Assembly (NCBI RefSeq): GCF_000224145.3
Contig: NC_020166.2
Coordinates: 1,968,319-2,032,318 of the forward strand
Direction of reading: 5' to 3'
DNA from: Ciona intestinalis
Lineage: Eukaryota; Chordata; Ascidiacea; Phlebobranchia; Cionidae
Length of the DNA: 64,000 bases
How positions within the stretch are numbered: the first letter of the stretch is position 1; the number at the start of each line of letters is the position of its first letter. The notes beneath the pieces were generated by a model, which ran no database searches, was not told where the DNA came from, and was given only the letters and a program-made list of their open reading frames with translations. Shown in pieces: positions 1-11,115 of this stretch. The translations under genes were made by a program, and so were the position numbers.

Positions 1-2
1 AT

Positions 3-89
3 ACGGATTTCGTATGGTTTATTGTCATTGGTGTGACAGTGTTATGCGCTATATGTGTTATTCTATTTATAATAATGAAAGTAATATAA
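3..89 (+). CDS. Possible 3' end of an upstream membrane-protein gene
   Basis: The third reading frame is open from the window edge to a TAA at 87-89. It encodes a hydrophobic stretch (core WFIVIGVTVLCAICVILF) followed by a very short tail ending MKVI. This looks like a C-terminal transmembrane helix with a tiny cytoplasmic tail. The rest of the gene would lie left of the window. A chance hydrophobic frame in AT-rich DNA is a real alternative, and I see no AATAAA close downstream. Confidence 0.3.
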   Translation, partial: TDFVWFIVIGVTVLCAICVILFIIMKVI

Positions 90-711
90 TATACAAACGC
101 TTAATTGGTGAGAAGATTTGTACGTCTTTCTTTTATTTAAAAACCTGTAAAATATGAAGTTAGTTAATATAGTCATTTATTTGTTTTAATTCACATAATG
201 TAATTTATGACGTTAATTGCTGTTTGACAAAAAACTCATAGTCCTTCTTCACTTTTTTCCAAGTCGATGAACGTAATCTAAACTGACAGTTTAGACGCGT
301 ATATAAAGACTGGCATTTGCTTTTTCAGTTTAGAGCGTTATAGTACTCTACTGCCATCTGGCGGATAGAAAATTGATCTTTTGTAATTTCGAATAATACC
401 ACATTGGCTGCATCCAGGCTGACAGGCAAAACACTTTACTACGTGTTCATGTATATCACTTTATTGAATATATATATACTGTCCTCCGGTGCATAATTTG
501 TATCAAAACTTTGACTTACTTTGAAAATACATTTTCTTGAAATTCGAAGCACTTTGTTCAAAACGTCTGAAAAACAGTTACATTACAAATTACTTACATT
601 AAAAACGTGAAATCAGCCGATGATTTTCCAACCAACTACACCGCATACACAAATTTTTATTTATCAACCGACTAATATAGCAAGGAATGTCTGAACAACA
701 TTTTTTTTCGT

Positions 712-911
712 TATGTGGGAAGGGGGAAGATGGGACACCGTTTCATTATATTGTCTCGTCGCAATTGGAAGCAAACAAAGAACATTTAAAGAAATACAAA
801 ACTGTACCCTCACGACTTCCATATACCGTTGATTATGGTTTAAAAACGGCCTGGATATTTAAATATTATGTGCTGCAGGTGTCCCATCTTCCCCCCACAC
901 TCTACTATATT
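712..911 (+). mobile_element. MITE-like inverted-repeat element, near complete
   Basis: The left end has a GTGGGAAGGGGGAAGATGGG-type terminus and the right end has GTGTCCCATCTTCCCCCCAC, which are inverted repeats of each other. The interior shows the family landmarks (AGTAAACAAAGAACATT-like, ATATTATGTGCT). It encodes no protein. Confidence 0.75.
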
Positions 912-1463
912 TGTTCGCCAACAACAGTGGCTATTAATAGTCCAAATTGTCGGGTTTAGAAAGTAGATTACTTTCGGATTTTAATACTTTCAAGTTTCTA
1001 AAAAGCATTATAAGAACAGCATGATATACTTACCCAAATTCAGGATTACCAGTTTGTGACAACGCTACCAAACAAGTGGATACAAATAACTTCATTTTTC
1101 CAGAGCTAAGAAAAGGATAGTAGACGAGTGAGCGAATGACAATTCCTACACTTCTTTAAAATATATCTAATAGCTTATATATGTATAATAAAATAAAAAT
1201 TGAAAACACAGTAACGACTGCTCTTTGAGACTTCGCATTGAGCTGTTGGGAAAATTTTCTTTTAGTTGGAGTAATACCACAATCGTATTTTTCATTTACT
1301 CTTCGGTTCTGGTGCTGGGGCATTCTGTAAAGTAAGTTTGAATGACTTGTAATGCAATGATAACTTAATTTATTAGTTATCTCTTCGAATACATTAACGA
1401 AGATTAAGATGCATTGTACAAAAGAAATTGCAAGCGTTTATACTTGGCTTATAGGACGTCTCA

Positions 1464-1600
1464 ACTGTGGGATAAGATGGGACAACTTTATTACATAGGA
1501 TCCAAATATATCCTGTGTTTTAAGCAAATAGCACCGCTTTATGGGAAACGTGTGGATACGGTTTTATAATTTTTTGAAATGTCTTTTTTACTATCAACAC
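1464..1600 (-). mobile_element. MITE-like element, truncated
   Basis: It opens with GTGGGATAAGATGGGACA, the opposite orientation of the family, and keeps the interior GGATACGGTTTTATAAT block. The far terminus is missing. Confidence 0.6.
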
Positions 1601-1879
1601 TCGTGAGAATACGGTTTTAACATTCTTGTGTTTTTTTTTGTTTACTAACAAATAGGACGAGATATAGAATGAAGCCAATCTTAACCCAACCTACAATATA
1701 AAATATTTATCTGTGCAAGAACACCCGATTACAACATATAACAGTTTTCTAAAGCTATAAACTGGTCAAAGGACTAAGTTAGACACGAATTCATAACTTA
1801 AAAACAACCAATCACATAGCACCATTATTTTCGCGTCCGATTACGATGTGCGCCAGTCATTAGTGCAAAGAGGCGGACG

Positions 1880-2123
1880 CGTGCCAACTGTATCAGCACA
1901 CCCGGTTACTTAGTTAACAAGTTACCATAGAGGTAACTTTGCGGGTGATTTTTATATGTGGCGTACACGTTATACAACCCCCCAAGAGACCATTGGTTTA
2001 GAGAAATTTCTGTTGGGAGCAAACTATTTGTCCAAGAACAAACAGGGCTCGCAACGGTGGCACCGTCGAGCTCCAAACCCAATTGGCGAGAGGCGAGCGC
2101 CTTAACAGGTGTGCCATGGCGAC
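1880..2123 (-). mobile_element. tRNA-headed SINE, diverged
   Basis: The SINE landmarks appear in reverse: a GTGCCAACT block, GGTAACTTTGCGGGTGAT, ACCATTGGTT, and a tRNA-like head ending near GTGCCATGGCGAC. It is diverged, so the limits are approximate. Confidence 0.55.
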
Positions 2124-2157
2124 GAAAAAACTGTGTTTATTGAAATAACATCTAAAG

Positions 2158-2353
2158 TATAGTACTCTTGGTAGGGGTAAGATAGGGTACAGTTTGCACC
2201 GAAATTTCATATTCCCTGATCGTGTTTTAAACAATTAACAACTCGATTTTAGAGTCGCAGGCTATGGTTATATAACTCTGTAAACATTCTTTGTTTACTA
2301 CCAAATGGATCACGAAAAGAAAAGGAAAACATGTTCCATCTTACCCCTACTGT
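2158..2353 (-). mobile_element. MITE-like inverted-repeat element
   Basis: Ends GGTAGGGGTAAGATAGGG and CCATCTTACCCCTACTG pair as inverted repeats. The interior has the family blocks GTTTTAAACAATTAACAAC and TTTGTTTACTACCAAATGG. Confidence 0.75.
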
Positions 2354-3874
2354 AAATACAAAAGCTACTAATGTTGCAGAGCAGTTGATGCTTTTTTTCA
2401 TTTTAAACAACCAGTACATGTGGTGTAAATGTGTTGCACCTCTTGTTGAAGACCTGATTAAGCTGCCTTGACTGAGCATATTGTGGACAATAACAGGACT
2501 GACATAGCCCTAATGGCACAAGACCATATCCCAAAAAATTACCATGTGTGTAATTTGTGGATGCGTATTTTTTCTGCCTGGCTGACAAATTAGATAACCC
2601 ATATGTTGGAGCAATTGCTGACAAATGTCTAGATCACACATTCGCCAACAAAGGTACTCGCAACCAGCCTTAGCAAGCGTGCTTACAACTGTGCCGCTTA
2701 CAATGGAATTACTTTCTTTGTTCTTAATTATTTTTTTGGGTCTTAGAAGTCCAGCTCTAGACAATGTTAATGGTAATAGATGCAAACATGTATCTTGTAT
2801 TGACTTACAGTTGATAATTTTTTCAAAAATTCCTTAGAAAAACGACTATATACTGTGTAGTTGCAACAGAGTGACACTACCATATCTATACATACTTGAA
2901 TAGTTAAACATACATGTTTACATTAGCATACCATTTGCATATGATAAAATATGCTTATGTCATCATTAACATGCATTAACAAGACAATTTAAAACATAAA
3001 ACAAATTTGAAATACTTACCAACAAATTTTGTAGTTAAGCAGAATAATAAACAGGGAGTAACGCCAGTGCCGGTTCTGTTTGATACCTTTAAAAAAAATA
3101 TAAAATCAGTTATATATAATATATATAAATTAAATATCTATAGAAATCCTAAACATTTTAGTGTTTGATAAATATTGTTCTTCCAGACTAAAACCTGTTT
3201 TTTAACATTACATGGAAAGAAAATCATATGTGATTTTTGTCTTTTGACCCAGCTTGACTAGGCCTATATATACATGTTTTAAAAACAAAATTTACATACT
3301 GTTTCTGTGTAAGAAGTTCTTTTCAATCATATGTCAATCATATAGCTGAAAGAAGCAATATTCTCTTCAAAATTATCATCATCCAGTTTCTGTGCTTATA
3401 TGGAAACATATATTAAAAAACTACAATTTATCTTTTTCGTGACTTAAAAAACTAAAAGGATGCACCAAATTAAGTAGAATATAAATAAATATAATAGTTT
3501 TTTTGGTACTGGTACCAATAGTTTACACAGATTTCCTATAAAGGATACAGATTTCTGTCTTTTTGTTTCAAGTCAGTTAAAATATCATCATATTTTGTAC
3601 TAAAACTGTAGACGTTTGGTCTATCGGCAGAAGAGCCGGGCAGTTTCACTTGATTTCCCGACCCAAAAGATTCAACCGCATATCCTCGCTTACTGAAAAA
3701 AACAAATTATTGCTTTAGGAATTTGAAATTTCATAATGCAGCCCTTGAGATACTTTAGTTTAGAAAAAAAATCTTTGCCACAACATGTCAAAAATCTGTG
3801 CCTGTCTAGTAAATGCATAACATTTGAAGTAATTAAGAAACATCACTTAGTTATTAATGTTAAGTTGTTACAAC

Positions 3875-4110
3875 ACAGGTGTTCCGTTCCATACACTCCA
3901 TATTTAACTTTGTGCGTGATATTTATATTTTCATTAACCTTTTTCCACCTACGAGTTATCAGCAAATTAGGTATCTAACTTCGTAACTTAGTAAGCGATT
4001 GTTTTTTTCCGGATGGCTAACAATTTAGTAAACCTACAGGACCATCGGGTTGAAACAATAGCTGTTAAGTGTCTTGTCCAAAGACACATATACCTTCAGT
4101 AAACATTTTA
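3875..4110 (-). mobile_element. tRNA-headed SINE, 5' truncated
   Basis: The reverse-orientation SINE body is readable: ACACAGGTGTTCCGTTCCATACA, TTTTTCCGGATGGCTAACAA, ACCATCGGGTTG and TTAAGTGTCTTGTCCAAAGA. The tRNA-like head is incomplete. Confidence 0.65.
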
Positions 4111-5708
4111 CTACCAAACAAAAGGTACAATTAATTGCACAGCAAGCATCTTTGCCACAATTACATACCAACTAATTAGTAATTACACTGAACAGGTTAA
4201 ACACAAACACATAACTTACCTCATACACCTATGTGCTTCCATGCTTCTGTTCATGTTACTCGAGCAAACAACAGCAAAACTTAACTTGGGCATTTTTATA
4301 AAGTCAGAATGTGGTTTTGATTGAATTACTTAAAGCTACAAAAAAAGTTTTAATTAGATACACCATGCAATGTTGGGATTTTTTTAATTAATAAATAAAA
4401 AAGTCAATTTTTATTCTCGTTTAAGGACCCATTGACGATCGTTATAAAATGGGTGTGCCATAGTAGTGTCATTGTACGTTGAAAAAATTAGTTAACAATA
4501 GTAAATAGTAATGGTGATTTAATCTATGAAAATTTGTATTTATTTATGAAAAACGTTAAAACAAACTTTTGTATGTGTTTCCAACAAATTTTAAGCACCA
4601 AACTACGATAGAACCCCAAAGATGATTAATTGAATACGATTTAGATTTCTGAAACTATTGTAAAGGTAAATCTCGAAACAAGAGATACGCGATAAAAGTA
4701 AACGGAAAAGGCAAATAACATTAAACTCTGCGACAAATTTGAATAATTTGAACCCGATTTTTATCGAGTTTTTACGCTACTTTTACACTTACACAGGTTT
4801 GGAAAAGAAAAGGCGTAATAACGTGACGTAAGAGTGAAATGTCAACCAATGTGTCTTGAATGTAAAGTAAAAGAACGGAAATTTTGCGAACGACCATTTT
4901 CGGTCTGTTTTTATTGGAACCACCAATATAATATTACACAAATTCTTTCAAGACTACACGTTTTTACAATATTAAGATATCCTAGTTTAAAAGTTTTATT
5001 TTAAATTTCTAAAAATCATGTAATTAATTTGAAGTTAGATAGTGTTGGAGTTGCGTGACTGGACATTTTACTTTACCGTACAAAACGATAGAGATGTCCA
5101 CGAGCCGTACTCCAGCTACTTTTGGCCAAACCGGAGCGGAGCTGGAGTCTGGTTTAAACATGCTTTCCTTAAAGAATTTTATACATATGCATAAATACGC
5201 AGTAAAAGCAAAGGTAGACGTAACTTTGTTAGTTTGAATTAGATTCCTTAGACACAAATAAGGACTCGCACCCAGCCTAACATTTTTAAAACGAAACATG
5301 AATTGGACAAAAAAGACAAATATGATCATGCATTCACATAAAGGAGACACTCTTTTCCTGGTCATTGCTTAACAGAATATTTTTGTCTAGTGTTAAATCA
5401 TAGACAAATAAGTTGTCTATGGTTAAACACAGAAACAAAAAGAGTAGAACGCGCAACTAATCTCTTTGCAACTACCCTAAACCGCGATATATTCTTTTTT
5501 CTATTCACGTGACCGCCAACTCGGTCCCAATTTCGCTTGGTTTCCATTGTAAAAGATAGGCGCACAGTGGTTTTAGGAGGTTTTAGCTGTTTATTTTAAA
5601 AACTACACTAACTCTTCCAGTTTATTGGGCCAGTTTAGTTTTTGGTATAGGTTAACGCTTACAGTTTAGCGCTTGTTTGGGAAATTAATTATTTAATAAA
5701 TTTAATTA

Positions 5709-5782
5709 AAAACATTTAAACAAACGATTTGTTAGAAATATATATAAAACATTTAAACAAACGATTTGTTAGAAATATATAT
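5709..5782. repeat. Tandem repeat, 37-bp unit, two copies
   Basis: Two perfect adjacent copies of a 37-bp AT-rich unit that starts AAAACATTTAAACAAACG and ends in ATATAT. It looks like a recent local duplication. Confidence 0.85.
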
Positions 5783-5902
5783 ATACGTTTGAAAATAGTT
5801 ATTTTACCCTATAAACTTAAATTAAGTCAAAAAAACGAAGAAAAACTACATAAAACGCCCTGGCTTCCTCTGACTACAATAGTAAACGGGAACGAGTCGT
5901 GA

Positions 5903-5933
5903 AAAGGAGAGAGTGTATCATGCTCTCTCCTTT
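5903..5933. repeat. Perfect 11-bp inverted repeat, 9-nt loop
   Basis: AAAGGAGAGAG at 5903-5913 pairs exactly with CTCTCTCCTTT at 5923-5933 around the loop TGTATCATG. It could be a structured RNA element or a chance palindrome. No gene is adjacent. Confidence 0.7.
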
Positions 5934-6779
5934 ACCGACATTAGAGATGCGCGTTCTATATTTTTTATTTCTGTGATGGTTAAATCATTGCGTTACCGGC
6001 AAAACATACGTTAGCTAAGGACAGGAACAAACGCTGCTCGACGCTCGCCATAAGAACTTTGTAACTATATAAAACAGTTCTGACGTCACACACAAAAGCT
6101 GTGAACTAGAACTTGCGGCGTCGAGCAAAATATTGAAATTCAGCGAAGCGAACAAATACACGTTGCGGTTGTGGTACACTGCTAAAGAGCGAGGCGTTGT
6201 AGTCACATTCATAGGTTTACTGTGAAGTGTAGTTGAAGTCACGGTGCTAGTGAGGAATCCTCCCCCCGCTTGCCTATAGAAAAAACGAGAGACTAAAAAA
6301 GGAAAAAAGAAAATCATTAGACCGTAACGGTATTTCCCCATAAAAATCATATACTAATAAATATATCATATATTATTAAATATCCCGGATTATGGTACAC
6401 CTGGAGCAGCAATCTTGGTGTCGTTGGAAAGAAGAAGCGACACTTCAATTACGTATCAAAAATATATTAAATAATCAAAGAACTTTTAGTTGGGTGGGCC
6501 GTCAAACTTTGTTAAAGTATGACACGCGATAAAATAAAAAATCGCTAATAAAAATTAACAACATTTTGACACACGTTGATGTATAGCAACATGCAGAACA
6601 TATTAAAAAAATGGGGTAATATCGCCACTTGTTTTTACTTTATTAATATTTTAGCAACCCACACTTTTAGTGTATTATTCATAGACCGATTCTATCGTCA
6701 CTGCACCTAGTGAAGTTTATATACGTGACTTTACAGATTATCAATAAATGTTCTATGATTTAGTTGGTGTAGTTTTAAT

Positions 6780-9700
6780 ATGGATAAAAGTTTCTTTGAA
6801 GGCGTCCGATGTCTTCTTCCAGAAGGAAATAACGTTGATATGCAGCAGTTCGCGGATTTTTTCAACAATGCGCATATTCACCACCCACAAATAAAACAGT
6901 ATAACGGTTACAACCTATTTCCGGGATTCGAACCCAATACTGCGGATTACGTTTACAACAAATGGGAACCTAAGAGTGGTGACGTCGTGGTGTGTTCGTA
7001 CCCCAAAACAGGTATACATATAATAGTAATTTTTATTAACTGTGAGAAAAACCTGTTAAAAATATCAGTTACTGTGTGTATACCTTTTTTTGAATGAAAG
7101 AATGTAACTTTTTATTCTCGCGTGGCCGAAAAAAGATATTCGTTTTAACACAGATGTTCCGTTTCATACACTGCGTGGCAGCTTACGAGTTACAACTTAT
7201 GTAATTTTGTGGGTATTTTTCTGTTTTATGTTGTATGACTGACAATTTAGACAACCCGTTAGTGACCCATTGCCGTTAAGATGTCTTGCCCAAAAACACA
7301 TACGCCACCAATGGTAGCAGCGACGAGCCTTTAACCCATTACCTCTGGATTACAGACGGTCGTGCTGACCTACTGTGCCACGGCGGCGGACCCTTTCCAC
7401 CCCTGCCCGTCGAACAGTTTAATGAATTTAACTTTTATGTACCCTTGCGTGTTGAGGCAACAACACGGGTGTTCTGTTTCATTCACCTCGTGCCAACTTA
7501 GAAGTGGTGTCTTAAATTACACATATGCAATGGTAATCGAACCTCGAACCTCTGTACTAAAGTAACTGTATTAGTTATTTCTATTAATGGTTTTATTACA
7601 AAAAAGTTGTTTTAAACTTAAATGATGTATAACCAACTGCAACGCTAAGTATTTTGCGGATGAAAGTAAAATGCGATAGTGTTGTTAGGTTTAAACACTA
7701 TTCATAGAATGTTAGTTGTATAGGCTACATACCATTTCCCCTACGAATACGATTACCAAAAAATAAGTGGGTTTATAGACTTTACTAATGGTCGTAACTC
7801 ATTAAAATGTTTTACCTGCGGAACAGGCACAACTTGGCTCCGTGAAATCATCCATCAAATACTGTACAGCAATGAACCTGATCTTCTTGCAAAGATGAAA
7901 CACTTTTCGCCAGTTTTTTCATGCTTGGAAATCGGGCCAGGTACTTGTGCATTAACGCTAAAACATGTAAGAATTGAAATATCCTTAGCCAGTTTAACAC
8001 GAAGGGGCATATTTCATACTTCTCCATGATTACATTATTAATCGTGTGTCAAATGGGACGAGAAAATGGAATAAAAAGGTGCCCTCCCACCCTACTATAA
8101 TTATTTTTATATTAGTCAGCAAATTCGAAGTGGTGGATAATCTTATTATGCGACGAAGAGTTTTCATGACCCACTTGTCACCAGCATGCTTAAACTTTGA
8201 CAAGTTTCAACGTAAAGGTGTAAAGGTTAGAAAATACATAAACACCATTGACAGTATGTTACTGAAAAGTCTGCATGTATTTTGATGATGTTTTGTTTCT
8301 GCACTGAAACTGAAAACCATAGAAACAATTTTATGAAACAAAGCTAACAAAACGGCATCTTAAAAGTTATTGCGAGACGTTTAAGAGTCTGTAACGGTAA
8401 AGAGTGATATGCACTTAATTATTCTATCACTAGATACATATTGAGTATGCGCACCGATTGAGTGGCGTGGGAAAAGACGAGACACCTTTAACACATAATG
8501 TCCAAATATCTTGTTTTAAACAATTAACAACGGCCTATGAGAGTCGTGGGGATACGGTTTTATAATTCTTTGAATGTTTCGTTTTCTACAAAATGGGACG
8601 AGAAAATAGAATAAAAAATTGTGTCCCGTCTCACCCCACCCGACCCCAGTATATGTATTAAAATTATTAGCTTTGAAATGCCTCAATCCGTCTATGTATA
8701 GGACATCGGTCCTATTTAAACTATTACAAATACTTACAATTTATTTTATCAGCTTATCTACATCATGAGAAATCCCAAAGACCAAGTTATTTCCTGGTAT
8801 CACTTTGCTCATCAACACCATTTCATTCAAAACAAAGTCGAACCTTGGGACCAACTTTGTCCTGAAGATTTCGGCAAGTTCATTGATATCTGTATAGAAG
8901 GTGGGTTGTGTTTATTACTTGTCGTTGCTACCATTATGGGTGTCTTTGGGTAAAACACTAAACGGCGTGTTTAAACAATTACCTATGGAAGTTGTGAGGA
9001 TACAGTTGTAAAATTCTTTGGCTGTTCTTTGTTCACTTACAATGAGACAAGAAAATAAAATGAAAGACTATCCCATCTTCCCCCACCCCTGTTATACGTG
9101 TCTCACATTAACCATTTTGGTTCAGGCAAAAATGTTATTTCTTTCTAGCATTCTCACTTGAAGAATGACAGTCGCGTTATTCCATTAATATTAACAGGAA
9201 ATCAAGGATACTTTGGAAAGCAAAGAGAAGGCTACTTGGAACACGTAAGATATTGGTACGAACATAAAGATGACCCAAATATTCTATTTGTGATGTATGA
9301 AGATTTAAAGCGGGTAAGAAGGAATTGAGGAGGCATATTTATTAGTTACTTTCAATGCAACCACAATGGTAGCTGCATCGAGCAACGAACCCGGTACCTT
9401 CTATCGTTACTAGCCGAGTTCTCTAGCAAGTATAGCATGGCGCATACTACTATACAGTTACGTGACTGCCCCAAATTAAGCTTTTAGTAATCTCCTAGTT
9501 CTTCAAAACAGGATTTTTGCAAAGAAGTTCGGAAAATATCCGATTTTCTTGAAGTACCCCTTTCAAATGCACAAGTGGATCAAATAATGAAAAACACGTC
9601 AATACAGAGCATGAAAAAAAATATGCCAGACAAAGCAACAGACCTTGCAAAATCTATGGTCAGAAAAGGTAGTCAAATTTTAAAAAAATGTTGATTGAGA

Positions 9701-10149
9701 AAGAATGAATTATACACTTACTTATCCTTGTGAAGTGGGGTAACTTCAGAATTTATAGCATGTGTTCCAGAATTTATATCATGTTTTTCCTAATGTCCTT
9801 GGATGTCAAACACCTCTTGCCTGCAAAATATGTTTACATTAGTTTTTTTTTTAGAGTACACTGCATTATAAATGTATCTTGTCTAAACTCTCAGCTATAT
9901 ATTAAAAATAAAGAAAAAATACGAGGTGTCTGAAACAGACATACATGTTATAAGGACTGTCTTTGTCCCGGAAAGCGAGGATAAATAAGTTACATTTATT
10001 CGGATTGCTATCCATATAACTAAACTACTTTTACAGGTAATGTAGGGAATTGGAAAGATCATTTCACAACCGAACAATCACAATATTGTGACGACAAAGT
10101 GAAGAGAATATTAGGAAACACCGACATACAGTTCACTTACGAACTTTAA
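6780..10149 (+). CDS. Cytosolic sulfotransferase (SULT family), complete, 7 exons
   Basis: Transfers sulfate from PAPS to a small acceptor in the cytosol; the acceptor cannot be read from sequence. Exons: 6780-7011, 7827-7940, 8116-8225, 8753-8900, 9198-9313, 9512-9668, 10037-10149. They join in phase to 329 residues. Motifs in order: the 5'-phosphosulfate loop YPKTGTTW at about residues 74-81, split across exons 1 and 2 (family YPKSGTTW); the THL motif with the expected catalytic histidine at about 135; the 3'-phosphate-binding RNPKDQVISWYHF from about 158; and the C-terminal PAPS-binding RKGNVGNWKDHF at about 291-302. The KDHFTTEQS stretch resembles the SULT dimer motif. The start gives an N-terminal extension of about 29 residues over mammalian SULT1. 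Introns contain SINE and MITE copies. All key residues are present, so the gene looks functional. Confidence 0.93.
7098..7384 (-). mobile_element. tRNA-headed SINE, near full length, in sulfotransferase intron 1
   Basis: Reads in reverse from the 3' tail side (GTAACTTTTTATTCTCGCGTGG) through TTCCGTTTCATACACTGCGTG and GGTAGCAGCGACGAGCC to a tRNA-like head ending GTGCCACGGC. Part of the middle is deleted. A second short fragment of the same family follows at about 7455-7500. Confidence 0.75.
8046..8098 (-). mobile_element. MITE end fragment in sulfotransferase intron 2
   Basis: AAATGGGACGAGAAAATGG and a CCCACCCTACTATA terminus are the right-hand end of the MITE family. The matching fragment in the second gene copy is at about 11339-11390. 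Confidence 0.6.
8465..8650 (-). mobile_element. MITE-like element in sulfotransferase intron 3
   Basis: Terminus GGCGTGGGAAAAGACGAGAC, interior GTTTTAAACAATTAACAAC and GGATACGGTTTTATAATTC, and right end GTCCCGTCTCACCCCACCC. The same insertion is present in the second gene copy at about 11803-11990. Confidence 0.75.
8960..9100 (-). mobile_element. MITE fragment in sulfotransferase intron 4
   Basis: Keeps TTTAAACAATTACCTATGG, GTGAGGATACAG and a CCCATCTTCCCCCACCCC end; the left terminus is degraded. The copy B equivalent at about 12278-12388 has lost a further block. Confidence 0.6.
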
Positions 10150-10835
10150 TCGTAACATCTCCAAATATTCTTTATTATATGTATGTTTTCACTCGGCGAG
10201 TAACTTATTGTTAATACATCTGTTCTGCTGCGCAATCTTTATGCACCGTTGCCCAATTACTAATTATGCAATTTTTTTACGATTATTTGATTTTTTATAC
10301 GACTATTAGTTTGGGAAAACATTGACTGACTACTAGTTTGAAGCAATGATCGTAAAGTGCCTCACCCAAGAATACATACGTCTACAATGGAAACAACATT
10401 AAGCTTACAAAACGACAAAGAAGTTTCTTGTAAATACGCTTTTTACCACAAGTGTGTTTGCGACTGTTTTGTTTGTATGAATGTAACTTACTTTATCCCC
10501 GCGTGGCTGGAAAAAGACAGTCGTTATATACGGGTGTATACATCACCTCTTGCCAGCTTACGAGTTACCATGTATGTTACATTTTTATGTTTCTCTATCC
10601 TGTATTATTTAGCTCATCATTAAAATATACAAGTTTCACTTCCATCTTAACATTTTCCCATAAACAAAGGAATCACTATTTAAACATGTCAGTTTTGTGC
10701 AGGCTAAGAATTGTTTCCTTCATGGCGTTTAATCAGCTCGTGTACATTTATTAGATTTGAACGTGCCCATTTATTAAGTGTACACATACGTTTATGATAC
10801 AGCTTACTTTACTTTCGTTAATTTTGTGAAATTCA
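10150..10835 (+). other. 3' flank of sulfotransferase copy A with SINE remnants
   Basis: No gene. It carries a rearranged reverse-orientation SINE (about 10330-10590: AAGTGCCTCACCCAAGAATACA, then GCCAGCTTACGAGTTACCATG). The stretch is repeated almost exactly at 13473-14155 as part of the duplicated unit. Confidence 0.6.
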
Positions 10836-10960
10836 NNNNNNNNNNNNNNNNNNNNNNNNNNNNNNNNNNNNNNNNNNNNNNNNNNNNNNNNNNNNNNNNN
10901 NNNNNNNNNNNNNNNNNNNNNNNNNNNNNNNNNNNNNNNNNNNNNNNNNNNNNNNNNNNN
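10836..10960. other. Assembly gap, 125 N
   Basis: A run of 125 undetermined bases. The left flank ends at the sequence GTTAATTTTGTGAAATTCA, which recurs at about 14137-14155. The right flank starts at a point matching base 7673 in intron 1 of copy A. The gap therefore sits exactly at the junction of the two duplicated units, and its true length is unknown. Confidence 0.98.
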
Positions 10961-11115
10961 GCGATAGTGTTGTTAGGTTTAAACACTATTCATAGAATGT
11001 TAGTTGTATAGGCTACATACCATTTCCCCTACGAATTACGATTACCAAAAAATAAGTGGGTTTATAGACTTTACTAATGGTCGTAACTCATTAAAATGTT
11101 TTACCTGCGGAACAG

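Larger units (their letters stand above)
90..6779. other. Intergenic stretch upstream of the sulfotransferase, repeat-bearing
   Basis: I find no supportable gene here. The stretch holds MITE copies near 0.7, 1.5 and 2.2 kb, two SINE copies near 1.9 and 3.9 kb, a 37-bp direct repeat at 5.7 kb and a strong hairpin at 5.9 kb, each listed separately. The short open frames lack splice-site context or recognisable motifs, and several are made of repeat sequence. Confidence 0.6.

Noticed and set aside
1958..2143. A 61-codon plus-strand open frame
   Set aside because: It lies entirely within a reverse-oriented SINE copy.
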